From assembly GCF_002572525.1 (NCBI RefSeq), contig NZ_PDBS01000002.1, forward strand, positions 186,001-250,000: 64,000 bases of DNA. Direction: 5' to 3'. Origin of the DNA: Natrinema sp. CBA1119. GTDB lineage: Archaea; Halobacteriota; Halobacteria; Halobacteriales; Natrialbaceae. Position 1 is the first letter of the stretch, and every line of letters begins with the position of its first letter. Under the pieces are notes generated by a model. It had not been told where the DNA came from and did not search any database. It worked only from the letters and a program-made list of their open reading frames with translations. This document shows positions 41,367 through 49,834 of this stretch, one piece after another. A program made the position numbers and the translations under genes.

Positions 41367-41780
41367 ATGGGTCATCCTCCACTCAAGCGAACTCGGCAGC
41401 CATCCACTCCGCTTGAACGAGGACTATTTCGGATATTCCGACTGTCATCGCTCGGTACCACTGCTGTAGTTGTTTGGTTATTCGGGTATCTATTCATCGG
41501 GTTTACACTCAGCGTGATTGGCATCTACGATCCTGAATTCGGCGTGATGAGCTTTACCGATCCCTTCTTTATTGTGTCGAGCTTCTTGGCGGGAGCTTTC
41601 ATGTGTGCGATGTCCGGGACACTCACGCTACTCACACTCCTTCTTGATACGAAGAATGCAAACGCGGAATTTGTTATACTGATGAGTTTGATCGCCTTTG
41701 GCTTTGGCGCAGCCACGATGCGAATTACATCCAATCCTGTGCAAGCGTGGCTCATTGATGTGTGGAGCGCTATAGTGTGA
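41367..41780 (+). CDS. Small membrane protein downstream of gdh copy 2
   Basis: A 137-residue protein with three to four hydrophobic segments (about residues 28-52, 66-92 and 98-118). It starts three bases after the gdh stop, so surely co-transcribed. No family recognised. The N-terminal 25 residues are basic and polar; the remainder resembles a small integral membrane protein. Confidence 0.6.
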   Translation: MGHPPLKRTRQPSTPLERGLFRIFRLSSLGTTAVVVWLFGYLFIGFTLSVIGIYDPEFGVMSFTDPFFIVSSFLAGAFMCAMSGTLTLLTLLLDTKNANAEFVILMSLIAFGFGAATMRITSNPVQAWLIDVWSAIV

Positions 41781-41900
41781 ACCGCCTCGAGGGCAAGTGG
41801 TTCGAGAGATCTGCTCCCTCGTCATCACGAGACGGCTTTTTTTGCTGTCTCGGACGACTCCGAAGCACGCCGCCTACTCAGCCTGGTGATCTGGATAATC

Positions 41901-42521
41901 CTATTCGAAGTGATCGACGGATTTCTCGTACTGCTCGGTCGCGTGTTCCCAGTCGACGACCTCGAAGAAGGCATCGATGAAGCTTCCCCGATCCGGGCCG
42001 TAGTCGTAGTAGTAGGAATGCTCCCAGACGTCGAGCGCAAGGACGGGATGAGCGCCCCAGAGCGCGCCCTGGTCGTGCTTGTCGACCACAACGTTGCGCA
42101 GCTGCTTGGTGACTGGATCGTACACTAGGAGAGCCCAGCCACCAGCGGCGCTCGCGGCGGCTTCGAACTCTCCTTTCCAGCCCTCGTAGGAGCCGAAATC
42201 GTCTTCGATGCGTTCACGGAGATCGCCGGACGGTTCGCCGCCGCCGTTGGGCGACATATTGTTCCAGAACAGTGTGTGGAGATAATGGCCACAGCCGTTG
42301 TGAGTGACGCTGCGCATCGCGCTTCCGGAGGAACCGAAGTCGCCTGATTCGCGGTTCTCCGCCAGCGTCTTTTCGGCGCTATCCAGGCCTTTCACATAGC
42401 CCTGATGGTGGGTATCGTGGTGCCACGTCAACACTTGCTCGGCGCTCTTGCGAGGGAGATTGTTGAATGCGTGAGCGGCGGCTGAATGTCGAAGAGAGTG
42501 GGCACCGCGCGGCGCCAACAT
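41901..42521 (-). CDS. sod: Superoxide dismutase (Fe/Mn) with atypical N-terminus
   Basis: Converts superoxide to H2O2 and O2 in the cytoplasm. All metal ligands can be seen: His in LTWHHDTHHQGYV, His in HYLHTLFWNNM, and Asp/His in DVWEHSYYYDY. From SAEQVLTWHH onward it matches haloarchaeal SODs closely. Upstream of that point the usual LPPLPYDYDALEPHIS segment is replaced by unrelated sequence (MLAPRGAHSLRHSAAAHAFN). ATG 42521 gives 206 residues; a GTG at 42617 would give 238. An IS5-type terminal repeat relic lies at 42666, so the 5' end may have been rearranged. Activity is uncertain. Confidence 0.85.
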   Translation of the reverse strand: MLAPRGAHSLRHSAAAHAFNNLPRKSAEQVLTWHHDTHHQGYVKGLDSAEKTLAENRESGDFGSSGSAMRSVTHNGCGHYLHTLFWNNMSPNGGGEPSGDLRERIEDDFGSYEGWKGEFEAAASAAGGWALLVYDPVTKQLRNVVVDKHDQGALWGAHPVLALDVWEHSYYYDYGPDRGSFIDAFFEVVDWEHATEQYEKSVDHFE

Positions 42522-42665
42522 GTTCCCTGTGACCAGATATTTCTGTGGGATTGGCCTTGTTGAAATCCTTTTTCGCTGACATTCGGTAGAGGTGCCCTCC
42601 TCGCTACTCACAACCAAAGCACCAGCAACGAGCCGCTATACGAAACCCCACGACTGCACGAGGGC

Positions 42666-42677
42666 TTCAACAGAGCC
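42666..42677. repeat. Relic 12-bp terminal repeat of an IS5-type element
   Basis: TTCAACAGAGCC between sod and sufB, identical to copies at 3980 and 58368. No transposase remains beside it. Its position near the aberrant SOD N-terminus suggests a past insertion and excision or deletion. Confidence 0.4.
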
Positions 42678-42735
42678 GTGGGATTCCGATCGACTTTTTA
42701 CACCTGATTTATGGGTGGTCTCAGGAAGGGCTTCT

Positions 42736-43974
42736 TCACCCGAGGCTCCCCTCCATCTCGAGTTCGATGAGGCGGTTGAGTTCGACTGCGTACTCGATCG
42801 GCAGTTCCTCTGTGATGGGCTCGATGAGGCCCGCGACGATCATTTGCTTGGCGTCGTCGTCGCCGAGGCCACGGGACTGGAGGTAGAAGACGTCCTCGTC
42901 GCCGATTTTGCCGACAGTTGCCTCGTGGGCGACATCCACCTTCGACTCGTTGATCTCCATATACGGCATGGTGTCCGAGGTGGACTCGTTGTCGAACATC
43001 AGCGCATCGCACTCCACCGACGTGGAGGAATGTTCGGCGCCGTCGGCGATGTGGACGAGGCCGCGGTAGTTCGTACGGCCGCCGTCTCTCGAGATAGACT
43101 TCGATTCGATGGTCGACTTGGTGTTCGGTGCGTTGTGGTAGACCTTCGCGCCGGTGTCGATGTTCTGATCTTCACCAGCGAAGGCGATGGTGATGTGGTT
43201 GTCCGTCGCACCCGGACCCTTGAGGATCGTGGCCGGGTAGAGCATCGTTGCCTTCGAGCCCATGCTCCCAGACACCCACTCCATCGTGCCGTCTGCCTCG
43301 ACGATGGCACGCTTGGTGTTGAGGTTGTAGGTGTTTTTCGACCAGTTCTGCACGGTCGAATACTGGACGTGCGCGCCCTCGTCCACGAACACTTCGACGC
43401 AGCCCGAGTGAAGGTTGAACTCCGAGTATTTCGGCGCCGAGCAGCCCTCGATGTAATGGACTTCCGAGCCCTTTTCGGCGACGATGAGCGTGTGCTCGAA
43501 CTGGCCCATCCCTTCGGAGTTCATCCGGAAGTACGCCTGGATGGGCATCTCGACGACCGTGTCCTCGGGAACATAGACGAAGGAGCCGCCCGACCAGATC
43601 GCACCGTGGAGCGCGGCGAATTTATTGTCGCTCGGCGGAACGCACTTCGTCATGAAGTACTCTTTGACGATATCGGGGTGCTCCTGGACCGCTTTGTCCA
43701 TATCCATGAAGACGATGCCCCTCTCTTCCCACTGATCCTTCATGTTTTGGTAGACGATTTCGGACTCGTACTGGGCGCCGACGCCGGAGAGAGCGTTCTT
43801 CTCGGCCTCGGGGATGCCGAGCTTGTCGAAGGTGTCCTTGATGTCCTCGGGGAGCTCATCCCAGTCGTCGACGGCGCCGCGGACGTCAACGTCCGGCCGG
43901 ATGTAGGGGATGATTTCGGCGACGTCAACCTCCGAGAGGTCGGGCTGCCCCGGCCAGTCCGTCGGAACCGGCAT
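42736..43974 (-). pseudogene. sufB: SufB, 5' end removed at an IS insertion
   Basis: A scaffold/cluster-assembly subunit of the SufBCD iron-sulfur system. The 412 codons from ATG 43974 (MPVPTDWPGQPDLSEVD) to the end at EMEGSLG match the C-terminal ~410 residues of haloarchaeal SufB, with MTKCVPPSDNKFAALH, YFRMNSEGMGQFEHTLI and the beta-helix core. About 60 N-terminal residues of the usual ~475 are missing. The remaining frame begins within a few bases of the IS5-family element at 43980, and I do not find the missing part beyond the IS. The core is intact, so a shortened protein might be made; sufC and sufD are absent here. Confidence 0.75.
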
Positions 43975-43979
43975 ATTCT

Positions 43980-44912
43980 GCTCTATTGAAAATGCGGTAC
44001 GGCGGTAGGATCATAGTTTTTCAGCGGTCAGTTTGATGTTGTGAAGAGCGAACATCAGGATGATCTCTCGAAACTGTCGGTACCAGAACCGCGAACGCAA
44101 GGCGGAGTCTTGCGTTCGCTTCGTGGTTAAGTAGGACGTTTCTGCCATCCATCGTTGCGTGTACCCGCTGGCCCGGTTGAGTGCGTTATGCGCAGCAGCC
44201 ATCGGTGTCGACCCACGGTGATGAACGAGGTAGTCGAGATTTAGCCCAGATAGCTCGTATTCGGTGTGCCAGTCCTGGAAGCCGTTATCGGCGACTACGG
44301 CCCGCAGGTCGTCCGCGTTCCGGCGGACGACCCGCGGGCCAGCCTTCGTATCGTGCTCTCGCTCAATGCAGCAATGAACGTCAAGCACCGCCAGAGACTC
44401 TGTATCAGTCAGTGTCGTCGCTTTGATCGTCTTAACCGTTCGATCTCGCCGCTGGAGGTAGTACTGCGAGGCTTGCTTGCGTTCGAAGAATGTGCTATCT
44501 AGGGCGACGTGTCCGGACTGGCGGTGTTGCTGCGCTGAAACGCGCAGCAACGCCCGCCAAACGTACATCGCATACCGATCGAGTGAGTGGTAGAACGTCG
44601 TTGGATCAGGCAACGCGTCCGGATGGAGCCCAAGACGTTCGCACACCTCAGGCATGAGACCGAGCCGATCGACGAGTTCAGTGAACGTGTGGCCTTCTTC
44701 CTTACGAAGACAGTGAGCGACGATGTGAGCCTCGCGGGGAAGCCCGCCGGAGGCGGGCCTCCCCGCTCGATTCCCTAACGCTTGTTTAGCTGCATGGAGT
44801 CCCTTTCCAACGAAGTCGAGGAGTGCGACTGCCATAATCGGCTTCTCGACCTCATTCCCTCAAATCATTACGGACTAATCCCGTCGCCGTCCGCTGTTTT
44901 CAATAGAGCACT
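43980..44912 (-). mobile_element. IS5-family insertion sequence in the sufB 5' region
   Basis: Imperfect inverted repeats GCTCTATTGAAAA...GCGG (from 43980) and its complement ending at 44909-44912. ATATTCT occurs on both sides (43973-43979 and 44913-44919) and is the probable target duplication, though the exact right boundary is uncertain by a few bases. About 930 bp with one intact transposase gene. Confidence 0.8.
44011..44835 (-). CDS. IS5-family transposase
   Basis: A 274-residue transposase, intact. DDE residues are in HVALDSTFFER, RAVVADNGFQDW and the C-terminal RWMAETSYLTTKR region. The tail FWYRQFREIILMFALHNIK is typical of haloarchaeal IS5 members. Fills most of the 43980-44912 element. 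Confidence 0.92.
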   Translation of the reverse strand: MAVALLDFVGKGLHAAKQALGNRAGRPASGGLPREAHIVAHCLRKEEGHTFTELVDRLGLMPEVCERLGLHPDALPDPTTFYHSLDRYAMYVWRALLRVSAQQHRQSGHVALDSTFFERKQASQYYLQRRDRTVKTIKATTLTDTESLAVLDVHCCIEREHDTKAGPRVVRRNADDLRAVVADNGFQDWHTEYELSGLNLDYLVHHRGSTPMAAAHNALNRASGYTQRWMAETSYLTTKRTQDSALRSRFWYRQFREIILMFALHNIKLTAEKL

Positions 44913-45053
44913 ATATTCTTGCCCTCAAGAAGCCGCTGAAGGCAGTGAGTAGGCAGGGTAGTTCACTTGGCGATACTCATTGAGAAGATTGGAACAGATC
45001 TGCAGTGTTACGGGAGTGATGGCGAATGGTACGGTGAAGGAGAGACGACAACC

Positions 45054-45170
45054 CTCCACCGTTTCCGGAGCTTTTGCTAATGGTGCGTTCCGAGAACCCA
45101 CACTCCACCGTTTCCGGAGCTTTTGCTAATGGTGCGTTCCGAGAACCCACACTCCACCGTTTCCGGAGCT
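45054..45170 (+). repeat. 49-bp direct repeat carrying origin recognition boxes
   Basis: Three boxes CTCCACCGTTTCCGGAGCT start at 45054, 45103 and 45152, spaced exactly 49 bases. Between them GCTAATGGTGCGTTCCGAGA is repeated identically, so the unit is a 49-bp tandem duplication ending in a third box. The box core TTTCCGGAGC is of haloarchaeal ORB type. Confidence 0.88.
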
Positions 45171-45450
45171 ATCTCAAACAAAGGAGGTGGTGGTCCTAGA
45201 AAAGAGGTCTATATCACCGGAAGATTCCATGAATCGCATAGCGTGAACCACTAAAAAATAACATATAATATATTCATGATGAAGTTGCTCCGACAGTACG
45301 GTTACTGTTTCATTCACTTTTATTTAAAGCTTTGTCTTTTGCTAGACCATCGTCGAAAAGAGGGAGTACCTTTTCAAACGAAAGCTCCGGAAACAATGGA
45401 GTGAGGGTGTATTATAAAGAACGAAAGCTTAGGAAGTGATGGTGTGGGGT

Positions 45451-45462
45451 TGGTTTATAAGC
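45451..45462 (+). promoter_or_regulatory. Possible orc1/cdc6 promoter overlapped by degenerate ORBs
   Basis: GGTTTATAAGC is a good archaeal TATA candidate about 75 bases before the initiator ATG; TATTATAAAG at about 45410 is another. Degenerate ORB-like boxes lie on both sides, so the initiator may repress its own transcription (inference). Confidence 0.4.
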
Positions 45463-45534
45463 ATCTGAGCTTAGGACGCTTCGGAAGCTTAGGAAGCGGT
45501 GGCTTTATCATGTCATGTTGTATTGTAATCTCTC

Positions 45535-46791
45535 ATGGGGATGTTCCAGCGGGATCGTCAAGTGTTCGCGGATGCCGAACCACTTGACGACTCGTATGAG
45601 CCTGAGGATATCCGTGAACGGGATGTGGAACTCGAGAAATATCAACGAGCTCTCCAACCCATCATCGATAACCGCCCGACATCGAACATTTTCCTGTACG
45701 GGAAGACGGGAACAGGAAAAACCGTCGCGACCAAATTTATGCTATCGCACTTGGAGAACGATGCTGCCGAGTACGATGACGTTGATCTCTCAACCGTCTG
45801 GGTCAGCTGTGAGAATCTTTCCTCGTCTTACCAGGTCGCAGTCGCACTCGTAAATGAGCTTCGTGAAAGCCAGAACAGAGATCGCATCAGTACCACCGGC
45901 TATTCCCAGCAACGTGTATTCGATATCCTCTACGAAGAACTCGATGCACTCGGTGGTACTGTTGTGATTGTCCTTGACGAGATCGACAACATCGGTGACT
46001 CCGATGATATTCTCTATGGACTTCCTCGAGCGCGGTCGAACGGTTATGTCAGCAACGTTCGCCCTGTGATCGTCGGTATCAGCAATGACTTCCAGTTCCG
46101 GGATAATCTCTCGCCGAAGGTCAAGGACACACTCGCTGAAAAAGAAATCCTCTTTCCGCCATACGACGCGAACCAACTGCGCTCGATTCTCGAACCACGC
46201 GCTGAAAAAGCGTTCTATGATGGCATCCTCGATGGAGACGTGGTTCCGCTTTGTGCAGCCTTTGCCGCTCAGGACACTGGATCGGCCCGACAGGCGATCC
46301 GTCTACTTCGTGAAGCTGGAGAACTGGCTCAGGCTGAAGATGCCGATATCGTGACCGAGGAGCACGTCCGGGATGCACAAGACGAACTCGAGAAGAACCA
46401 ACTCTATGAAGGGATGCAAGAACTCACGACACAGGGGCACGCAGTCCTCTGTGCACTCGCTTATCGCCAGGCGCTCAACGAAGTTCCTGTCCGGTCTCGA
46501 GATCTTTACGAACGGTATATAAAGATATGTGATAGACTTGATGCTGATAGTGTGAGCGAACGGCGTGTTCGCGATCACCTTTCAGATATGAACATGCTTG
46601 GGCTCATTAACGTCTATGAACGGAACGAAGGGCTCTCGGCCGGCCGTTATCACGAGTACGAGCTTGATGTCCCGCTAAACGCAGTTCTTGAGGTTCTTCT
46701 CTCGACGAACCGGTTTAAAGAGGTGGCAAACATCATTCACTCAATGGCTAATGACAACAATCTCCTTCAGTCAGATATTTCTGATTATTGA
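45535..46791 (+). CDS. orc1/cdc6: Orc1/Cdc6 replication initiator
   Basis: A 418-residue AAA+ initiator that binds ORBs and loads MCM. Walker A GKTGTGKT is at about 56-63 and Walker B VVIVLDEID near 145. Sensor-type segments (VIVGISNDFQFRDNLSPKV, DTGSARQAIRLLREAGELA) and a C-terminal winged helix (about 320-400) follow. Length normal. The start ATG at 45535 is chosen as first in frame after the promoter region. ORBs of related sequence lie both upstream and downstream, so gene and origin form one unit that defines this replicon's replication. Confidence 0.95.
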   Translation: MGMFQRDRQVFADAEPLDDSYEPEDIRERDVELEKYQRALQPIIDNRPTSNIFLYGKTGTGKTVATKFMLSHLENDAAEYDDVDLSTVWVSCENLSSSYQVAVALVNELRESQNRDRISTTGYSQQRVFDILYEELDALGGTVVIVLDEIDNIGDSDDILYGLPRARSNGYVSNVRPVIVGISNDFQFRDNLSPKVKDTLAEKEILFPPYDANQLRSILEPRAEKAFYDGILDGDVVPLCAAFAAQDTGSARQAIRLLREAGELAQAEDADIVTEEHVRDAQDELEKNQLYEGMQELTTQGHAVLCALAYRQALNEVPVRSRDLYERYIKICDRLDADSVSERRVRDHLSDMNMLGLINVYERNEGLSAGRYHEYELDVPLNAVLEVLLSTNRFKEVANIIHSMANDNNLLQSDISDY

Positions 46792-46831
46792 GTCCGGGGC
46801 TTCGGTGATTGGAACAGTTCGATGGTCGCTG

Positions 46832-47100
46832 AAAGCTCCGGAAACGACGGAGGGTCCGGACTCGTTTAAGAGCTCCGGAGATTCCGGAGAAGACCTGTCA
46901 CCAATTGGTATGGTTCATAAAAGCTGCTCACGTATATCTGTGCCGCATCTAAGTGTACTATGATAAACAACTCTAGTAATAATTCTGCGTGGGACAATTC
47001 AATTATTACTGATATTGGTTAGCCCCGTGACTATTGAACAAACAGATTGCATCGGCTATTGTGGTTTCGTCCAAAACACCCCCCCACCGTTTCCGAAGCT
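46832..47100. other. ORB-like boxes downstream of orc1/cdc6
   Basis: AAAGCTCCGGAAACGACGGAG at 46832-46852 (inverted orientation), AGCTCCGGAGATTCCGGAG at about 46871-46889, and CCCACCGTTTCCGAAGCT at 47083-47100 (direct orientation). They repeat the core of the upstream boxes, so initiator binding sites flank the gene on both sides. Confidence 0.75.
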
Positions 47101-47414
47101 ATGGATGGGGAACTATCAAACTAGTTATCAGTTCGAAATTTTGACTGTAGTTGTCGGCAGCTCTTTGTAGTGGTGTGATGAGCACTAATCTAGTTTATTG
47201 ATAATTCGTTCAGCATCAGACGTGAACCATGCTGAACGAACCGCCCTCCAGTGCTTTGAGTGGCATTATATCTCCTCTGGGTCTATGTTCTGAGCTTTCT
47301 TCTATACTGTCTGTAGATCCGAAATGTTCGATATCATCGTTCGAGTACCTCAACATCTGGATTTGTACCCGTTGATCCGGCGACTGCTTTCGCACGCTCG
47401 AGCTCACGGATCTA
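47101..47414. other. Intergenic after the origin
   Basis: No supported gene. A 97-codon minus-strand frame (47216-47509) overlaps the small gene at 47415 in another frame and shows no conserved pattern. Confidence 0.35.
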
Positions 47415-47531
47415 TCACTGAGCCTGCCGTTCGAGCGGTTTGGCTCGCCGACAACGTTCACGAGCGTCGTCGACAACGTCCTTGTCACCAATCGTGAAGC
47501 GCTTGTCACGGTGATCGATCTGCTCGAGCAT
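47415..47531 (-). CDS. 38-residue acidic/basic helical protein, plasmid type
   Basis: Starts at an ATG overlapping the upstream stop as TGATG (47529-47531) and reads MLEQIDHRDKRFTIGDKDVV, then DDARERCRRAKPLERQAQ. The overlap and codon usage indicate coupling with the zinc-finger gene. No family known. Confidence 0.45.
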   Translation of the reverse strand: MLEQIDHRDKRFTIGDKDVVDDARERCRRAKPLERQAQ

Positions 47532-47695
47532 CAGTACCGATTCTCGGCTTCGTCCACTGCAGCATCTCGAGCGTCCGCTTGGAGGTGCTCGTAGCGGACC
47601 TCACAGCTGTCCGAACAGAACCGACCAGAATACCCTGTCCGATCGCGAGCAGGTTCCGAACACGTCGGCATCCGACACTCATCGCGGTCAGTCAT
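47531..47695 (-). CDS. 54-residue zinc-finger protein
   Basis: MTDRDECRMPTCSEPARDRT followed by GRFCSDSCEVRYEHLQADAR: cysteines at 7, 12, 27 and 31 form a compact zinc site, a pattern found in very small haloarchaeal plasmid proteins. Lies downstream of the SWIM gene on the same strand and overlaps the next small gene, so likely one transcript. Role unknown. Confidence 0.65.
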   Translation of the reverse strand: MTDRDECRMPTCSEPARDRTGYSGRFCSDSCEVRYEHLQADARDAAVDEAENRY

Positions 47696-47779
47696 CTGGC
47701 GATTCCTCGGTTCCGGAACCGAGTTGTTTCAATGTTCGTCGACGCGATTGCTGTCTCTCGTTGTCTCATGGGTTGCTGC

Positions 47780-47831
47780 GGTGGGCTCCTTTCGAGCCCC
47801 CGCACCCCTTTCGGGGGTTACAAACCGTCTC
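47780..47831 (-). terminator. Two adjacent hairpins after the SWIM gene
   Basis: GGGCTCctttcGAGCCC near 47783-47800, followed by a second stem ACCCCtttcgGGGGT near 47807-47822, between the SWIM stop and the zinc-finger start. Either a transcript end or a processing/stability element. Confidence 0.45.
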
Positions 47832-47853
47832 GGGTGACGAGATCACTCCACAG

Positions 47854-48414
47854 TCAGTGGCTGAACGTGCCATCCGGCGCAAGGACAAGTCCCGTCCGGA
47901 TCTCGAGGTCGACTCGGCGAAGATGCTTGCAGCCATCGTCTGGCTGGCGCTGCTCGAAATCAGGACAGGTACACGTTGTTGCCTCAATATCGACCTTGTA
48001 GGTGTTCCCGCTTTCACTCTTGACCTCGTAGAGCGGGCCCACTGTCGCAGAGCAGACGTCCAACTTCTCGTTCAGTGCACGGCGAGTTCGTGGGTCGTCG
48101 ATCGAGTAGCCACCTGCCTCGAGTGCAGTCGCTGGCTGGCGGTTGTCGCAGGGGATAGTGAACTCGTCGCGACGGTTGCGTTCTTGGCCACACTTCCTGC
48201 AGCGCCAGTACCGTGTACGATACTCGTAGCCATCAGTGAGATTGAGTTCGTACGGTGTTGGCTCTGCGCCCGGCAGCCATTCGTCGATCGCGACAAGTTC
48301 GTGTCCGTTCAGTCGGGCAATGTCTCCTGGATAGCTGTGATCGCGGTCGCTCGTGTGCTCGTTTGTCGGTTGATCTCGATGCGGGTCGCTCTCGGGTGGT
48401 CGATTTGTACTCAT
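47854..48414 (-). CDS. SWIM zinc-finger protein
   Basis: A 186-residue cytoplasmic protein. The C-terminal SWIM motif is TCTCPDFEQRQPDDGCKHLR (CxC..CxH) near residues 146-165; SWIM domains bind DNA or protein. A second potential zinc knuckle, WRCRKCGQERNRRDEF with a later IPCDNRQP, lies at about 70-90. The first 30 residues are polar and disordered-looking. Such proteins are frequent on haloarchaeal plasmids beside small zinc-finger genes. Function unknown. Confidence 0.8.
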   Translation of the reverse strand: MSTNRPPESDPHRDQPTNEHTSDRDHSYPGDIARLNGHELVAIDEWLPGAEPTPYELNLTDGYEYRTRYWRCRKCGQERNRRDEFTIPCDNRQPATALEAGGYSIDDPRTRRALNEKLDVCSATVGPLYEVKSESGNTYKVDIEATTCTCPDFEQRQPDDGCKHLRRVDLEIRTGLVLAPDGTFSH

Positions 48415-48525
48415 TCGTGGCCTCGAGGCACACGAACATGCGCCTCACTCCTACTGGCGCACAAAGATTACCGGCGTAAGCAGATTAGGAGAACAGATCA
48501 AGCTCTCGGCTATCTGGCTGGTCTT

Positions 48526-48960
48526 TCACAATGCTCTCGGGCCGCTATCGACAATACTCGCAAACGCGACGTTCTTCTGAACCTGCTCGATTTTGACGGT
48601 GGGCTCGTCACCAGGTTGGGCGTCAGGGACGATCACGACGTAACCACGTTCGACTTTTGCAATGCCGTCGCCCTGATCGCCGACAGTCTCGATTGTTACA
48701 GTACGTACCTCACCTTCCTCGACAGGAGGTCCCGATGGGGCACGGTTCACGGTTTCCCGAGAAGGAGATTGCTGTGACTCTTGTTGCATCGATGACTCTG
48801 TCGAAGCTGGTGACTCAAGAATCGCTACACGATATGTTTCGTCAGCTGACACCGCTTCATGATCAACTTCACTCAAGAGAACTTCAACAACGTATGTTCC
48901 ATTTCGTTTTTCGATTGGGGCGCTGAACAGAGAGCAAAGGGAATCGGGAATCTCGACCAT
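48526..48960 (-). CDS. TRAM-domain protein
   Basis: A 144-residue protein. The C-terminal half is a TRAM domain (about 84-140: EGEVRTVTIETVGDQGDGIA, VIVPDAQPGDEPTVKIEQV), an RNA-binding beta-barrel. The N-terminal part (VEIPDSLCSLFSAPIEKRNG, TYVVEV) is found in haloarchaeal TRAM proteins. These small proteins are proposed RNA chaperones analogous to bacterial cold-shock proteins. First gene of a minus-strand series with the SWIM gene. Confidence 0.85.
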   Translation of the reverse strand: MVEIPDSLCSLFSAPIEKRNGTYVVEVLLSEVDHEAVSADETYRVAILESPASTESSMQQESQQSPSRETVNRAPSGPPVEEGEVRTVTIETVGDQGDGIAKVERGYVVIVPDAQPGDEPTVKIEQVQKNVAFASIVDSGPRAL

Positions 48961-49097
48961 TGAGTTTCTAGTGTTCAGTTCCCACGGGACAAGTAAGTTT
49001 CAGTACTTCACAAAGCTGGTCCTCGTAGACGTGGATTGCATCGTCTGCTTGCTCAATAGTAGACACACCCCGCTTAAAAAGTTAATAAAGAAGGAGA

Positions 49098-49363
49098 TTA
49101 GAAATTGATCTTCTTGTAATTCTGTTCGAATTGTGCAGTATTGACATCGATCTCTGCCATGGACATGATGACTTGGTATTCTTCGAGGATGCTCGGAAGC
49201 TCGGTAAGGAAATCTGCTAAGTCGCTCTTGTTGCGTGATATCAAATTTGAAGGAAGCTGTCGACGAACTTGAGACCGGCCTGCAGTGACGCTTTGCTGCG
49301 TTCAGGAATACCTTCGACATCTGTCTCTCCGCGCCGCTCAACAACGTGGTAGAAATAGTCAGT
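49098..49363 (-). pseudogene. Frameshifted small protein, unrecognised
   Basis: Two frames join into one protein-like sequence: TDYFYHVVERRGETDVEGIP then ERSKASLQAGLKFVDSFLQ, a shift near 49240, then RNKSDLADFLTELPSILEEY and QVIMSMAEIDVNTAQFEQNY. No start codon precedes the first part. It appears to be a truncated and shifted gene of a helical protein I do not recognise. Confidence 0.4.
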
Positions 49364-49459
49364 TCAATCCAACAAGGAAGTACACTGTTCCTGTGAGAGA
49401 AGTGGATTCGACGGATACTGTTAAACGCCTGTCCATCAAAACTGCCATACAGAACTACG

Positions 49460-49732
49460 ATGGCTGGCATTACAGATCCACGGCCACCACTTCCGGAGTG
49501 GATTCTCGAGTGCTACGACCGGCTGTGTACGCAGGCATGTCGGCCAGACCAGGGAGAAGACAGTGTTCCGCTGATCGACTACGACGATGCCACCGACATC
49601 CTAGTCGCCGATTCAGAGCTGGCACTCGAGCAACGGGACGTTGAGTACGCCCTTACTCGGCTCCTCGAACGAGGCTACTTCTACGAAGTCGAGAACGAAC
49701 TTCGGATCACATCCCCAGAAGAGCAGTGTTGA
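49460..49732 (+). CDS. Small haloarchaeal plasmid protein with possible winged helix
   Basis: A 90-residue acidic protein: ATDILVADSELALEQRDVEY followed by ALTRLLERGYFYEVENELRI reads as a helix-helix-wing unit. The N-terminus MAGITDPRPPLPEWILECYD is typical of small plasmid genes. No enzymatic motif. Convergent with the GHKL-HExxH gene. Confidence 0.6.
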   Translation: MAGITDPRPPLPEWILECYDRLCTQACRPDQGEDSVPLIDYDDATDILVADSELALEQRDVEYALTRLLERGYFYEVENELRITSPEEQC

Positions 49733-49834
49733 CGGCTCTTCGAAGAGCTATCCTGCGTATCGATAGATCAACACACTATGCCGACCTCGAGCCATTGCAC
49801 TCGACTCGAGTCGGTCTTCCACCTCGCCACCCCA

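Larger units (their letters stand above)
45054..45503. other. Replication origin (ORB array plus AT-rich unwinding region)
   Basis: Direct ORB-like boxes on the left (45054-45170) face an inverted box AAAGCTCCGGAAACAATGGAG at 45381-45401. Two weaker relatives with core AAGCTTAGGAAG lie near 45423-45443 and 45484-45504. Between the opposed boxes lies an AT-rich stretch (TAAAAAATAACATATAATATA around 45255-45280) suited to strand opening. The orc1/cdc6 gene starts at 45535. This arrangement of opposed boxes around an AT-rich element next to an initiator gene is the known form of haloarchaeal origins. Confidence 0.88.

Noticed and set aside
45054-45170. CRISPR-like array
   Set aside because: Only two full 49-bp units with identical spacers and an ORB core beside orc1/cdc6; this is an origin repeat, not a CRISPR.
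47216-47509. 97-codon minus-strand ORF after the origin
   Set aside because: Overlaps in another frame the more convincing small gene at 47415 that is coupled to the zinc-finger gene.
49000-49470. 156-codon minus-strand ORF
   Set aside because: Overlaps the joined pseudogene frames that read as a coherent helical protein; this frame is low-complexity noise.
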